From: DASSJT01 sp963715025
GTDB lineage: Bacteria; Actinomycetota; Actinomycetes; Actinomycetales; Dermatophilaceae
Assembly (NCBI GenBank): GCA_963715025.1
Contig: CAVQQQ010000002.1
Location: 682,001 to 746,000 of the forward strand
Direction of reading: 5' to 3'
Length of the DNA stretch: 64,000 bases
The notes under the pieces were generated by a model. It searched no databases, was not told where the DNA came from, and was given only the letters and a program-made list of their open reading frames with translations. Each line of letters begins with the position of its first letter. The first letter of the stretch is position 1. The translations under genes and the position numbers were made by a program. Below are positions 7,541 through 16,816 of this stretch, one piece after another.

Positions 7541-8353
7541 ATGCCCGAGCTTCCGGCATCCGTGCGTCTTGCCCTCTGGGTGACCCACGCGTGGTCCGAT
7601 GGCTGGGCGGGCGACTCGGCCCTCGAGCGGACCGTCGGTCGGGCGCTGCCGGACGCTGACCACGTCGCCGGCGACCTGCGGCGCCTCGACCTGTGGCACG
7701 GGCTGGGCGAGTCCGCGCTCCTGGTGGCCCTGCCGGCACCCGGCGACCTCGGCGGTATGCCGTCCGCCGGGCCGGATGCCATCGGCGCGGCGGCCGACGC
7801 CGGCGAATGCGTCTACGTCCCAGGCCTCGGCGGGATGCTCGTGCCCACGGTGACGACCTTCGGCTCGGCTCCATCGGCGGGGTCGGACGGGCATGCGCCG
7901 CCCGGCAGGTCGCTCGACGTCGGCACCCGGGTGGACTGGACGGCATACGACAGCGACCCGCTGCCGCGGCACCGGGTCGAGGCGCTGGACGCCAGCCAGC
8001 TGGAGCACTCCCTGCGCCAGCTGGTCGCCGAGGCGACCACCCAGCTGGAGCACCTGGGCAACCAGCCGTTCGCCCACCGCATGGGGCGGGAGCTGGCCCA
8101 GGCTGCGGCCGGGGGCCGTTGGGGACTGCCGCCGGGTCTGCCCCCGCGGGCCGACCGAGTCATCCGACTCGCGGGCGCGATATCGGCGGTTGCGCGAGTG
8201 GCCCTGGACATGCCCGACGACAGCCTCAGCGCCAGCACCTCGACCCAGCGCCGGCAGGTGCTTCAGCGGCTGCTGCGTGGGTCTGAGCACGCCCTGGCCG
8301 ATGCGGCCAGCGCGGCATGTGCCGCGCTGGCCGGCTGGGTGCCTGCTCGGTAG
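7541..8353 (+). CDS. conserved hypothetical protein (no recognised domain)
   Basis: A 270-residue soluble protein that I do not recognise. It starts MPELPASVRLALWVTHAWSD, has an acidic and Gly/Pro-rich middle, and ends with an Ala-rich helical part (HALADAASAACAALAGWV). No signal peptide, membrane segment, metal-binding Cys cluster or nucleotide-binding loop is visible. Codon use and GC match the neighbours, and the start is supported by a TAGCAT -10 box six bases away, so I consider it a real gene. It is divergent from the ABC ATPase gene and convergent with glgA. Confidence 0.75.
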   Translation: MPELPASVRLALWVTHAWSDGWAGDSALERTVGRALPDADHVAGDLRRLDLWHGLGESALLVALPAPGDLGGMPSAGPDAIGAAADAGECVYVPGLGGMLVPTVTTFGSAPSAGSDGHAPPGRSLDVGTRVDWTAYDSDPLPRHRVEALDASQLEHSLRQLVAEATTQLEHLGNQPFAHRMGRELAQAAAGGRWGLPPGLPPRADRVIRLAGAISAVARVALDMPDDSLSASTSTQRRQVLQRLLRGSEHALADAASAACAALAGWVPAR

Positions 8354-8405
8354 GACGCCTTCCCACGGCCTCGGGCGACGTGGCGGGGTGTGGGCTGGCG
8401 GCCGG

Positions 8406-9611
8406 CTAGGCCAGCGACCGGCGCCGGAGCACGTCGAGGTAGACCTGCATGGTCTGATCGCCGATGGTGGCCCAGGAGAAGGCGTCGATGGCACGCTTGC
8501 GGCCGGCCAGGCCCATGCGATCGGCCCGGCTGGGGTCGCTCACAGCGCCGCCCAGCGCGTCGGCCAGGTCGGCGACGAACCGCTCGGGGTCGACCGGTGT
8601 TCCGGTGCCGTCCGGCACCTGCTCGATAGGCACGAGCCAGCCGGTCTCGCCCGGCACAACGACCTCGGGAATGCCGCCTGTGGCCGTCGCGACCACGGGC
8701 ACCTCGCAGGCCATTGCCTCGAGGTTGACGATGCCCAGCGGCTCGTAGATGGACGGGCAGGCGAAAACCGTTGCGGCAGAGAGGAGTGCGACTACCTCGT
8801 GCCGCGGGAGCATCTCCGGGATCCAAACGACCCCCGTCCGCGTCGCGCGCAGGCCGGCGATGAGGTCTTCCACCTCCGCCTTGATCTCGGGCGTGTCAGG
8901 CGCACCCGCGCAGAAGACCAGCTGCACCTCGGGTGGCAGCGATGCGGCCGCCCGCAGGAGGTAGGGAAGACCCTTCTGTCGCGTGATCCGTCCGACGAAG
9001 ATCACGGCCGGACGGTCGGGGTCGACGCCGTGCCCGCGGACCACGTCGTCGTCGCGGTGCCGCTGCCACAGCTGCGCGTCGATGCCGTTGTGCACGACCT
9101 TCACCACCTCGGGGTCGACCGAGGGGTAGCTCCGAAGCACGTCGGCGCGCATACCCTCGCTCACCGCGATGACGGCGTCGGCGGACTCGTATGCCGTGCG
9201 CTCGGCAAATGAGGACAGGCGGTAGCCGCCGCCCAGCTGCTCGGACTTCCACGGGCGCATGGGCTCCAGGGAGTGCGCCGTCACGACGTGAGGCACGCCG
9301 TGCAGCAGTGCGGCGGCGTGCCCGGCGAAGTTGGCGTACCACGTGTGCGAGTGGACGATGTCGGCACCGCCGCAGTCGGCGGCCATGGTCAGGTCGACAC
9401 CGAGGGTTGCCAGTGCAGCGTTGGCAGAGCGCAGCTCGGGGAGGTCGGCATACCCCTGGGTGCCGGACTCCTGCCGCGGGTCACCGAAACAGCGCACGCG
9501 GGTGTCGACGTCTCCGCGGTCGCGCAGGGCACGCACCAGCTCTGCGACATGGACACCGGCACCCCCGTAGATCGCCGGCGGGTACTCCTTGGTGAGGATG
9601 TCGACGCGCAC
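8406..9611 (-). CDS. glgA: glycogen synthase, Corynebacterium/GlgM type
   Basis: A 401-residue GT-B glycosyltransferase. The N-terminal domain carries EYPPAIYGGAGVHVAELVRA (9-28), the donor-binding glycine-rich loop of the actinobacterial family. The C-terminal domain has VGRITRQKGLPYLLRA near 209-224 and the E-x7-E element in YEPLGIVNLEAMACEVPVV. The enzyme uses ADP-glucose made by GlgC. Characterised mycobacterial members chiefly make maltose-1-phosphate for the GlgE route; whether this one elongates glycogen or makes maltose-1-phosphate is not decidable here. It is divergent from glgC, with a GTG start six bases after a TAGTGT -10. Confidence 0.93.
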   Translation of the reverse strand: MRVDILTKEYPPAIYGGAGVHVAELVRALRDRGDVDTRVRCFGDPRQESGTQGYADLPELRSANAALATLGVDLTMAADCGGADIVHSHTWYANFAGHAAALLHGVPHVVTAHSLEPMRPWKSEQLGGGYRLSSFAERTAYESADAVIAVSEGMRADVLRSYPSVDPEVVKVVHNGIDAQLWQRHRDDDVVRGHGVDPDRPAVIFVGRITRQKGLPYLLRAAASLPPEVQLVFCAGAPDTPEIKAEVEDLIAGLRATRTGVVWIPEMLPRHEVVALLSAATVFACPSIYEPLGIVNLEAMACEVPVVATATGGIPEVVVPGETGWLVPIEQVPDGTGTPVDPERFVADLADALGGAVSDPSRADRMGLAGRKRAIDAFSWATIGDQTMQVYLDVLRRRSLA

Positions 9612-9617
9612 GCGTCG

Positions 9618-9623
9618 ACACTA
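9618..9623 (-). promoter_or_regulatory. -10 box TAGTGT for glgA
   Basis: On the minus strand TAGTGT is followed by six bases and the glgA GTG. The identical hexamer serves glgC on the other strand 38 bases away. Confidence 0.5.
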
Positions 9624-9660
9624 GTCCTGCCGATCGGTCGCCGGGAGGCCCCGTCTTACG

Positions 9661-9666
9661 TAGTGT
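9661..9666 (+). promoter_or_regulatory. -10 box TAGTGT for glgC
   Basis: TAGTGT is followed by seven bases and the glgC ATG. No ribosome site is visible, so a leaderless transcript is likely. Confidence 0.5.
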
Positions 9667-9673
9667 CGCCCTC

Positions 9674-10927
9674 ATGGCATACCGATCTCGGGATCCGCGT
9701 GTCCTCGTCATCGTCCTCGCTGGTGGCGAGGGGAAGCGGCTCATGCCCTTGACCGCGGACCGCGCAAAGCCCGCTGTCCCGTTCGGCGGCATCTACCGCC
9801 TGATCGACTTCGCGCTGAGCAACGTCGTGAACTCGGGCTACCTCAAGGTGGTGGTCCTCACCCAGTACAAGTCGCACAGCCTCGACCGCCACGTGACCAA
9901 GACCTGGCGCATGTCGAACATGCTGGGCAACTACATCGCTCCCATGCCGGCGCAGCAGCGCATGGGCAAGAGCTGGTACCTCGGCAGCGCGGACGCCATC
10001 TACCAAAGCCTCAACACGATCAAGGACGAGCGTCCCGAGATCGTTGTGGTCGTCGGCGCGGACCACGTCTACCGCATGGACTTCTCCCAGATGGTCGAGC
10101 AGCACCGCGAGAACAGCGCTGGGGTCACCGTGGCTGCCATCCGCCAGCCGCGCTCGACGGCGGACCAGCTCGGTGTGATCGAGGTCGACTCCGCGAACCA
10201 GCGGAAGATCGCCGCCTTCCGGGAGAAGCCCACGGACGCCAAGGGGCTTCCCGACTCGCCGGACGAGGTGCTGGCCTCGATGGGCAACTACGTCTTCGAC
10301 TCCGATGTTCTCGTCGACGCGGTCACCCGCGACCACGACCTCGAGGGCAGCAAGCACGACATGGGCGGCGACATCGTGCCGGCGTTCGTGCGCCAGGACA
10401 GCGCCTACGCCTACGACTTCAAGGACAACGTGATGCCCGGCGGCACCGAGCGCGACCTGGGCTACTGGCGTGACGTGGGCACCCTCGACTCCTACTACGA
10501 CGCGCATATGGAGCTGGTGTCGATCCACCCGGTGTTCAACCTGTACAACTACGAATGGCCGATCTACACCGACTACGGCCCCTACCCGCCGGCGAAGTTC
10601 GTGCACGGGGTGCAGGGCCGGTTCGGGGAGGCGCTCAACAGCGCGGTCTCACCCGGTGTGGTCATCTCCGGAGCCCGCGTGGACAACAGCGTTCTCTCAC
10701 CGGCGGTGCACGTGCACAGCTACACGACCGTTGACGACAGCGTCCTGCTCGACGGCGTCCAGGTCGGCCGCAATGCGCAGATCAAGCGGGCCATCATCGA
10801 CAAGAACGTCATCGTCCCCGAGGGTGCCCGGATCGGCTTCGACCCCGAGCACGACCTGGCCCGCGGCTTCGTGGTCACCGAGTCCGGCCTCACCGTGGTC
10901 GGCAAGGAGCAAGAGGTCACCCTGTGA
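9674..10927 (+). CDS. glgC: glucose-1-phosphate adenylyltransferase
   Basis: A 417-residue ADP-glucose pyrophosphorylase. It converts glucose-1-phosphate and ATP to ADP-glucose and pyrophosphate, the donor for GlgA. The nucleotidyltransferase domain opens with VLAGGEGKRLMPLTADRAKP (about 15-34). GADHVYRMD holds the metal-binding Asp, and FREKP and GNYVF are substrate loops. The last 120 residues are the left-handed beta-helix (SPGVVISGARVDNSVLSPAV), which binds allosteric effectors. Family length is about 400-430. It is divergent from glgA and overlaps the next gene by four bases. Confidence 0.96.
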   Translation: MAYRSRDPRVLVIVLAGGEGKRLMPLTADRAKPAVPFGGIYRLIDFALSNVVNSGYLKVVVLTQYKSHSLDRHVTKTWRMSNMLGNYIAPMPAQQRMGKSWYLGSADAIYQSLNTIKDERPEIVVVVGADHVYRMDFSQMVEQHRENSAGVTVAAIRQPRSTADQLGVIEVDSANQRKIAAFREKPTDAKGLPDSPDEVLASMGNYVFDSDVLVDAVTRDHDLEGSKHDMGGDIVPAFVRQDSAYAYDFKDNVMPGGTERDLGYWRDVGTLDSYYDAHMELVSIHPVFNLYNYEWPIYTDYGPYPPAKFVHGVQGRFGEALNSAVSPGVVISGARVDNSVLSPAVHVHSYTTVDDSVLLDGVQVGRNAQIKRAIIDKNVIVPEGARIGFDPEHDLARGFVVTESGLTVVGKEQEVTL

Positions 10928-11733
10928 CGAGGGAGCGGCCGATCCGCATTGGCGTGCAACTGCAGCCCCAGCACGCCGAGTACCACGACATCCGGCGCGC
11001 CGTGGCGGCCGCGGAAGAGGCCGGCGCCGACCTCGTGTTCACGTGGGACCACTTCTACCCGCTCTACGGCGAGTCCGACGGCAAGCACTTCGAATGCTGG
11101 ACGGTCCTCGGAGCGTGGGCCGAGGCGACCGAGCGCGTCGAGATCGGCGCGCTGGTGACCTGCAACGCCTACCGCAATCCCGACCTGCTCGCCGACATGG
11201 CCCGAACCGTCGACCACATCAGTGGTGGCCGGCTGGTGCTGGGTATCGGCTCTGGCTGGTTCGAGCGCGACTTCGACGAGTACGGCTACGAATTCGGCAC
11301 GCCCGGAAGGCGTCTCGACGCGCTCCGCCGGGACCTGCCCCGCATCCGGGCCCGGTGGGAGCGGCTCAACCCTGCTCCAACCCGCGACATCCCCGTGCTG
11401 ATCGGAGGCGGCGGGGAGCGCAAGACGCTGCGGATCGTCGCCGAGCACGCGGCGATCTGGCACGGGTTCGGCGGCGCGTCGACGATCGCCCGAAAGCATG
11501 CTGTGCTGGACGAGTGGTGTCGGCGCATCGGGCGCGACCCCGCGGAGATCGAGCGCTCGGCCGGGGTGTCGCCCAAGCCGGGCCGGTTCCCCGAGGACGT
11601 GAGGGACTACGCGGCGGGGGCCGAGGAGCTGTATGCCGTCGGCACCCGGTTGTTCACGCTCGGCATCAGCGGACCGGCATACGACTTGGGTCCCCTGCGT
11701 GACCTGGTCGCCTGGCGCCGCGACCGCGCCTAG
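10924..11733 (+). CDS. LLM-class F420-dependent oxidoreductase
   Basis: A 269-residue member of the luciferase-like (TIM-barrel) family. Signature stretches are IGVQLQPQHAEY, AAEEAGADLVFTWDHFYPL (the WDH is typical of F420-binding members) and GRLVLGIGSGWFERDFDEYG. Such enzymes transfer hydride between F420 (sometimes FMN) and small organic substrates; the substrate is unknown. The GTG start overlaps the glgC stop (GTGA), so the two are co-translated. I know no metabolic link with glycogen, so the pairing may be fortuitous. Confidence 0.85.
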   Translation: MTRERPIRIGVQLQPQHAEYHDIRRAVAAAEEAGADLVFTWDHFYPLYGESDGKHFECWTVLGAWAEATERVEIGALVTCNAYRNPDLLADMARTVDHISGGRLVLGIGSGWFERDFDEYGYEFGTPGRRLDALRRDLPRIRARWERLNPAPTRDIPVLIGGGGERKTLRIVAEHAAIWHGFGGASTIARKHAVLDEWCRRIGRDPAEIERSAGVSPKPGRFPEDVRDYAAGAEELYAVGTRLFTLGISGPAYDLGPLRDLVAWRRDRA

Positions 11734-11777
11734 TCTTCGCATGCTGAGACTCCGCGTCTGCCAGTCGAGACCGCGGA

Positions 11778-11783
11778 TACCCT
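11778..11783 (+). promoter_or_regulatory. -10 box TACCCT for serB
   Basis: TACCCT is followed by six bases and the serB GTG. Confidence 0.45.
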
Positions 11784-11789
11784 GACGGC

Positions 11790-13025
11790 GTGTCCGAACC
11801 CACCCGGGGCGACCAGCGAACCCTGCTGGTCACCGTCACCGGCGACGACCGGCCCGGCGTCACCAGCGGCCTCTTCGATGCCATCGCCACCGTGGGCGCA
11901 GAGGTCCTCGACCTCGAGCAGGTCGTCGTGCGAGGCCATCTCACGCTGGGCATACTCCTCACCGACACCGACGACGATTCCCTCGAGCGCGCAGTGGGTC
12001 ATGCGGGCCAGGCCCTCGGGGTCGGGGTCGCGGTGACGCGAGGGATCGGCGACAGCCGCCCTCGTCGCACCGGCCGCGCAGCGGTCGTGGTGCTCGGCGC
12101 GCCGCTGGCGGCTCGCGCCGTCTCGGCCGTCACCTCGCGGATCGCCGCCCACGGCGCCAACATCGACCGGATCCGACGGCTGTCGCGGTACCCCGTCACT
12201 ACTGTGGAGTTCGACGTCTCCGGAGCCGACGTCGCGCGGCTGCGGTCCGAACTGGCGCTGGTGGCCCACGAACTCGGCGTCGACATCGCCGTCGCCCCCA
12301 ACGGGCTGGCCCGCCGCGGTCGGCGCCTGGTCGTTATGGACGTCGACTCGACCCTCATCCAGGACGAGGTCATCGAGCTCCTGGCCGCGAAGGCCGGCCG
12401 CCAGGCCGAGGTGGCCGCCGTCACGGAGGCGGCGATGCGCGGCAGCCTCGACTTCGCCGAGAGCCTGCGACAGCGCGTCGCGGTGCTGGCCGGGCTGCCC
12501 GAGAGCATCCTGGCCGAGGTCCGGGCGGAGGTGCGGCTCACCCCCGGAGCCCGGACCCTGGTGCGCACCCTCAAGCGGCTCGGCTTCACTGTCGCAGTCG
12601 TGTCGGGAGGTTTCATCGAGATCGTCGGCGGCTTGGCCAAGGACCTCGGGATCGACCATGCCCACGCCAACCGACTCGAGGTGGTGGACGGCTACCTGAC
12701 CGGGCGCGTCGTGGGCGAGGTCGTCGACCGGGCGGGCAAGGCCGCCGCGCTGCGCAGATTCGCGGGCGAGGCGGGGGTGCCGATGTCTCGCACGGTCGCG
12801 ATCGGCGACGGCGCCAACGACCTCGACATGCTGGCCGCAGCCGGTTTGGGAGTGGCCTTCAACGCCAAGCCCATCGTCCGCGAGCAGGCTGACACCGCCG
12901 TGACGGTGCCCTACCTGGACGCCGTCCTGTACCTGCTCGGCATTACCCGCGAGGAGATCGAGGAGGCCGACGAGGCCGACGGCACACCCACGCCCGCTCC
13001 CGCCCTCGACCCGTCCAACTCCTAG
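11790..13025 (+). CDS. serB: phosphoserine phosphatase with N-terminal ACT domains
   Basis: A 411-residue protein that completes serine synthesis by hydrolysing O-phosphoserine. Residues 1-170 hold two ACT-type regulatory domains (LLVTVTGDDRPGVTSGLFDA opens the first). The HAD phosphatase follows: motif I is DVDST at 184-188 (Asp184 the phospho-acceptor, Asp186 the acid/base), motif II VVSGGF near 271, and motif III GDGANDLDML from 339. Length and order match the mycobacterial SerB2 type, whose ACT domains sense serine. The GTG start follows a TACCCT box. The stop codon TAG also forms part of the -10 of cphB. Confidence 0.94.
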   Translation: MSEPTRGDQRTLLVTVTGDDRPGVTSGLFDAIATVGAEVLDLEQVVVRGHLTLGILLTDTDDDSLERAVGHAGQALGVGVAVTRGIGDSRPRRTGRAAVVVLGAPLAARAVSAVTSRIAAHGANIDRIRRLSRYPVTTVEFDVSGADVARLRSELALVAHELGVDIAVAPNGLARRGRRLVVMDVDSTLIQDEVIELLAAKAGRQAEVAAVTEAAMRGSLDFAESLRQRVAVLAGLPESILAEVRAEVRLTPGARTLVRTLKRLGFTVAVVSGGFIEIVGGLAKDLGIDHAHANRLEVVDGYLTGRVVGEVVDRAGKAAALRRFAGEAGVPMSRTVAIGDGANDLDMLAAAGLGVAFNAKPIVREQADTAVTVPYLDAVLYLLGITREEIEEADEADGTPTPAPALDPSNS

Positions 13026-13028
13026 GCT
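13023..13028 (+). promoter_or_regulatory. -10 box TAGGCT for cphB, overlapping the serB stop
   Basis: TAGGCT is followed by six bases and the cphB ATG. Its first three bases are the serB stop codon. Confidence 0.5.
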
Positions 13029-13034
13029 GGCGCC

Positions 13035-13913
13035 ATGGCAGGACCCTCTCCACGGACGTCTCCGCGAAGACCGCGCTCCCCTACCCTGTTCATCGTCGGC
13101 GGCGCGGAGGATCGCGTCGGCGCCTCGGTCGTGCTGCGTAGGTTCGTCAGGCTCGCAGGAGGCCGCAGGGCACGCATCGCCGTCATCCCCACCGCGTCGA
13201 CATTCCAGGGCGAGGTCGTCACGGCATACACCGACGTCTTCGAGCGCCTGGGTGCCACCGGCGTCAGCGTCGTGAACCCGCGGTCGCGCACGGAAGCCGG
13301 CCGTCCCGAGGACATCGCCGCCCTCGACGCCGCCACCGGGATCTTCCTGTCCGGCGGGAGCCAGCTGAAGCTCAGCCAGTGCTTGCTGGGGACACCGCTG
13401 GAGGAGGCCCTCCACCGAGCGCACGACCGCGGCTGCGTCGTCGGCGGCACTTCGGCCGGCGCGTCCGTGATGAGCCAGTTCATGATCTCCCTGGGCGACG
13501 AGGGAGTTACGCCCCGCCAGCGAACCAGCCAGCTGACCGCTGGGCTGGGCCTGATCAGGGGCGTCATCATCGACCAGCACTTCGGCCAGCGGTCCCGCTA
13601 TGGCCGTCTGATGGCCATGTGCGCCGGCTCGCCCAGCCTCATCGGGATCGGCATCGACGAGAACACCGCGATCGAAGTCCGAGACCGCTCCGCCTTCACC
13701 GTCCACGGTGCCGGCACCGCATTCGTCATCGACTGCAGGGCCGCCGTCAGCGATGCGCCCGACGCCCGGCGCGGGGCGCCGCTACTGGTATCTGGCGCGG
13801 TCGTGCATGCCCTGCCTGCTGGCGCTACGTTCGACCTGACGACCATGACGCTGGTCGATTTCGTCGAGAAGCACCCCGATGCGGCGGTGACCCTCGCCAC
13901 CGCCAAGGCGTAG
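13035..13913 (+). CDS. cphB: cyanophycinase
   Basis: A 292-residue serine exopeptidase of family S51. It splits cyanophycin (multi-L-arginyl-poly-L-aspartate) into beta-Asp-Arg dipeptides. The nucleophile elbow is GGTSAGASVMS with Ser140 as catalytic residue. Other family stretches are LFIVGGAEDR near the N-terminus, GIFLSGGSQLKLSQ, and LIRGVIIDQHFGQRSRYGRL (the His-containing loop). It is probably cytoplasmic, since no signal peptide is present. The gene is 36 bases upstream of cphA in the same direction, so synthesis and breakdown of the same polymer are encoded side by side. Confidence 0.94.
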   Translation: MAGPSPRTSPRRPRSPTLFIVGGAEDRVGASVVLRRFVRLAGGRRARIAVIPTASTFQGEVVTAYTDVFERLGATGVSVVNPRSRTEAGRPEDIAALDAATGIFLSGGSQLKLSQCLLGTPLEEALHRAHDRGCVVGGTSAGASVMSQFMISLGDEGVTPRQRTSQLTAGLGLIRGVIIDQHFGQRSRYGRLMAMCAGSPSLIGIGIDENTAIEVRDRSAFTVHGAGTAFVIDCRAAVSDAPDARRGAPLLVSGAVVHALPAGATFDLTTMTLVDFVEKHPDAAVTLATAKA

Positions 13914-13949
13914 CCCCCGCAACGCCCCCTCCACCCGAGAGGATCCCCC

Positions 13950-16808
13950 ATGGCAGCAGACCGGCCCGTCCCCACCGGTCCCCCCGCACCCGAGCTCCGG
14001 ATCGTGGAGTCCCGCGTCTACCGCGGGGGCAACGTCTGGTCCTACGCACCAGCCATCCACCTCGTGGTCGACCTCGGCGTGCTCGAGGCCTACCCCACCG
14101 ACACTCTGGACGGCTTCACCGACCAGTTGCTCGAACTGCTGCCCGGACTGGAGGAGCACACCTGCTCGCTCGGGGTGAGGGGTGGCTTCGTCCGGCGGAT
14201 GCGCGAGGGTACCTGGCTGGGGCACGTCACCGAGCACCTCTGCCTCCAACTGCAGCACGAGGCAGGGCACGAACAGCGGCGCGGCAAGACGCGGATGGTC
14301 AAGGGGCAGCCGGGCCGCTACAACGTCATCTATGCCTTCACCGACGAAGGCGTGGGCCTGGACGCCTCGCGGCTGGCCGTGCGCCTGGTCAACCACCTCG
14401 TCGAGCCCGAGGCAGGCTTCGACTTCACCGAGGAGCTCAATGCCTTCCTCCGCCGCGCCCAGCGCACGGCCTTCGGCCCCTCCACCCAGGCCATCCTCGA
14501 GGAGGCCATCAGCCGCGACATTCCGTACATCCGGCTCAACAGTGCATCCCTCGTCCAGCTGGGCCAGGGCGTCCACGCCCAGCGGATCCGGGCCACCATG
14601 ACGTCCAAGACTGGGGCGCTCGCCGTCGACCTTGCCGGCGACAAGGACATGACGACCAAGCTGCTCGCCTCGGCGGGCCTCCCGGTTCCGCGACAGGAGA
14701 CGGTGCGCACCGCGGACGCGGCGGTGACCGCAGCCCGCAGGATCGGCTACCCCGTAGTCGTCAAGCCGCTGGACGGCAACCACGGGCGCGGCGTGTGCCT
14801 CGATCTCCAGGACGACCAGGCCGTACGCGACGGGTTTGTCGTGGCTCTCGGCGAGTCCCGGCGCGGGTGGGTCATCGTCGAGTCGTTCATCACCGGGCGC
14901 GACTACCGGTGCCTCATCGTCGGCGGCAGGATGCAGGCGATCGCCGAGCGGGTGCCCGCCCATGTGGTCGGAGACGGCAGCCGAACCGTTGCGGACCTGG
15001 TGGAGCTCACCAACGCCGACCCCCGCCGGGGCGTGGGACACGAGAAGGTCCTGACCCGGATCCGGGTCGACGACGGTGCGGTGCAGTTGGTGCGCGACCA
15101 GGGTTACCAGATGGATGCCGTCCCGCCGGCGGGCGAGATGGTCAAACTGGCCCTTACGGGGAACATGTCCACGGGCGGTATCTCCGTCGACCGTACCTTC
15201 GACGCCCACCCGGACAACGTCGAGATCGCCGAGGAGGCGGCCCGCATGATCGGGCTCGACGTCGCTGGCATCGACTTCATCTGCCCCGACATCGCCTCGC
15301 CGGTGCGCGAGACGGGAGGCGCGATCTGCGAGGTCAACGCGGCCCCCGGGTTTCGGATGCACACCCACCCCACCGTCGGCGAGCCGCAGTTCATCGCGAA
15401 GCCGGTCGTCGACCTCCTGTTCCCCCCCGGAGCCCCCAGCCGCGTCCCGATCGTCGCCGTGACCGGCACCAACGGCAAGACCACGACGTCGCGCATGATC
15501 GCCCACATCTTCAAGGGCCTCGGCAAGAAGGTGGGGATGACCTCCAGCGACGGCATCGTCATCGACGAGCGCCTCGTCATCAAGGCCGACGCGTCGGGCC
15601 CCCGCTCGGCCCGCATGGTGCTGCAGAACCCACGCGTGGAGTTCGCAGTCATGGAGGTCGCGCGCGGCGGCATACTCCGCGAGGGCCTGGGGTACGACCG
15701 CAACGACGTCGCCGTCGTCACCAACGTGGCGCCAGACCACTTGGGTCTCAAGGGAATCGACACTCTGGAGCAGCTGGCCGACGTCAAGGCCGTGGTCGTC
15801 GAGGCAGTCCCTCGGGACGGCTTTGCAGTGCTCAATGCCGACGACCCGCTCGTCCGCAAGATGCGCCGGCGGTGCTCCGGCGGCGTCGTCTGGTTCAGCC
15901 TTGAGCCACCCGGCAGCAAGGTCCGCGAGTTCATCGACGGCCAGTGCCGCCGTGGGGGCCGCGCCCTCGTGCTCGAGCCCACCGACCGTGGCGACATGAT
16001 CGTCATCAAGCACGGCCGCCGCTCGATGCAGCTCGCGTGGACCCACCTGCTGCCCGCGACGTTTGGCGGCACGGCGAAGTTCAACGTCGCCAACGCCATG
16101 GCTGCTGCCGGGGCCGCTTTCGCGGCGGGGGCCGGACTCCACGAGATCCGACAGGGCCTGCGCACATTCTCGACGACGTACTACCTCTCCCCCGGCCGCA
16201 TGAATTTCGTGAGCGTCCACAACATCGAGGTCTTCGTCGACTACTGCCACAACGCTCCTGGCATGCGCGTTCTCGGGGAGTTCGTGGAGAACTACGCCAA
16301 GACCAGGGAGGGGCAGTCCGACCTCGGGAGGGTGTCCCGCATCGGCATGATCGCCACCGCCGGCGACCGGCGCGACGACGACATGCGGGAGCTCGGCGCG
16401 ATCGCGGCCCGACACTTCGACGTCGTGGTCGTGCGCGAGGACGAGCGGCTTCGCGGCCGGCCTGCCGGCGAGACCGCAGAACTGGTGGCGGATGGAGTGA
16501 GGTCACAGATCGGGCAGGAGGGTGTGCGCTGCCGGCAGGTCGAGGTGGTGCTCAGTGAGGTGGCTGCGGTCCGGCACTGCATGGCCCGCGCCAACCCCGG
16601 TGACATCGTGGTGCTCTGCGTCGACAAGCACGCCGATGTCGTCGCGGAGCTCGAGCGGATGACCAACCACGCGCAGGCCGGTGCCCACAGCGGTGCCGCC
16701 CCGGGCGACCCCGATCTCAACCCTGCCCAGCTGCACGAGGAAGCCCAGGCCGCGGGCGACGAGGCCATGGCCCAGGAGACGAGCCAGACCGTCCCGGTGC
16801 CCGGCTGA
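13950..16808 (+). CDS. cphA: cyanophycin synthetase
   Basis: A 952-residue enzyme that adds Asp to the backbone and Arg to the side chain of cyanophycin with two ATP-dependent ligase sites. Residues 1-170 form the N-domain (LRIVESRVYRGGNVWSYAP). Residues about 220-490 are an ATP-grasp domain (GYPVVVKPLDGNHGRGVCLD; EVNAAPGFRMHTHP). A Mur-ligase domain follows, with P-loop GTNGKTTTS from residue 506 and ARGGILREGLGYDRNDVAVV. Known CphA proteins are about 870-900 residues; this one has an extra acidic, Ala/Gln-rich C-terminal tail of about 50 residues. The ATG follows a GAGAGGAT ribosome site. Downstream a CphA-like Mur ligase gene converges on it. Confidence 0.96.
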   Translation: MAADRPVPTGPPAPELRIVESRVYRGGNVWSYAPAIHLVVDLGVLEAYPTDTLDGFTDQLLELLPGLEEHTCSLGVRGGFVRRMREGTWLGHVTEHLCLQLQHEAGHEQRRGKTRMVKGQPGRYNVIYAFTDEGVGLDASRLAVRLVNHLVEPEAGFDFTEELNAFLRRAQRTAFGPSTQAILEEAISRDIPYIRLNSASLVQLGQGVHAQRIRATMTSKTGALAVDLAGDKDMTTKLLASAGLPVPRQETVRTADAAVTAARRIGYPVVVKPLDGNHGRGVCLDLQDDQAVRDGFVVALGESRRGWVIVESFITGRDYRCLIVGGRMQAIAERVPAHVVGDGSRTVADLVELTNADPRRGVGHEKVLTRIRVDDGAVQLVRDQGYQMDAVPPAGEMVKLALTGNMSTGGISVDRTFDAHPDNVEIAEEAARMIGLDVAGIDFICPDIASPVRETGGAICEVNAAPGFRMHTHPTVGEPQFIAKPVVDLLFPPGAPSRVPIVAVTGTNGKTTTSRMIAHIFKGLGKKVGMTSSDGIVIDERLVIKADASGPRSARMVLQNPRVEFAVMEVARGGILREGLGYDRNDVAVVTNVAPDHLGLKGIDTLEQLADVKAVVVEAVPRDGFAVLNADDPLVRKMRRRCSGGVVWFSLEPPGSKVREFIDGQCRRGGRALVLEPTDRGDMIVIKHGRRSMQLAWTHLLPATFGGTAKFNVANAMAAAGAAFAAGAGLHEIRQGLRTFSTTYYLSPGRMNFVSVHNIEVFVDYCHNAPGMRVLGEFVENYAKTREGQSDLGRVSRIGMIATAGDRRDDDMRELGAIAARHFDVVVVREDERLRGRPAGETAELVADGVRSQIGQEGVRCRQVEVVLSEVAAVRHCMARANPGDIVVLCVDKHADVVAELERMTNHAQAGAHSGAAPGDPDLNPAQLHEEAQAAGDEAMAQETSQTVPVPG

Positions 16809-16816
16809 TCCCCTGG

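Noticed and set aside
13782..16415. Very long minus-strand frame (877 codons) opposite cphB/cphA, and similar ones opposite other genes (for example 11730-13706, 4912-6534, 7893-9212)
   Set aside because: They mirror well-identified genes, have Arg/Gly/Asp-rich compositions with no domains, and arise because GC-rich DNA has few stop codons.
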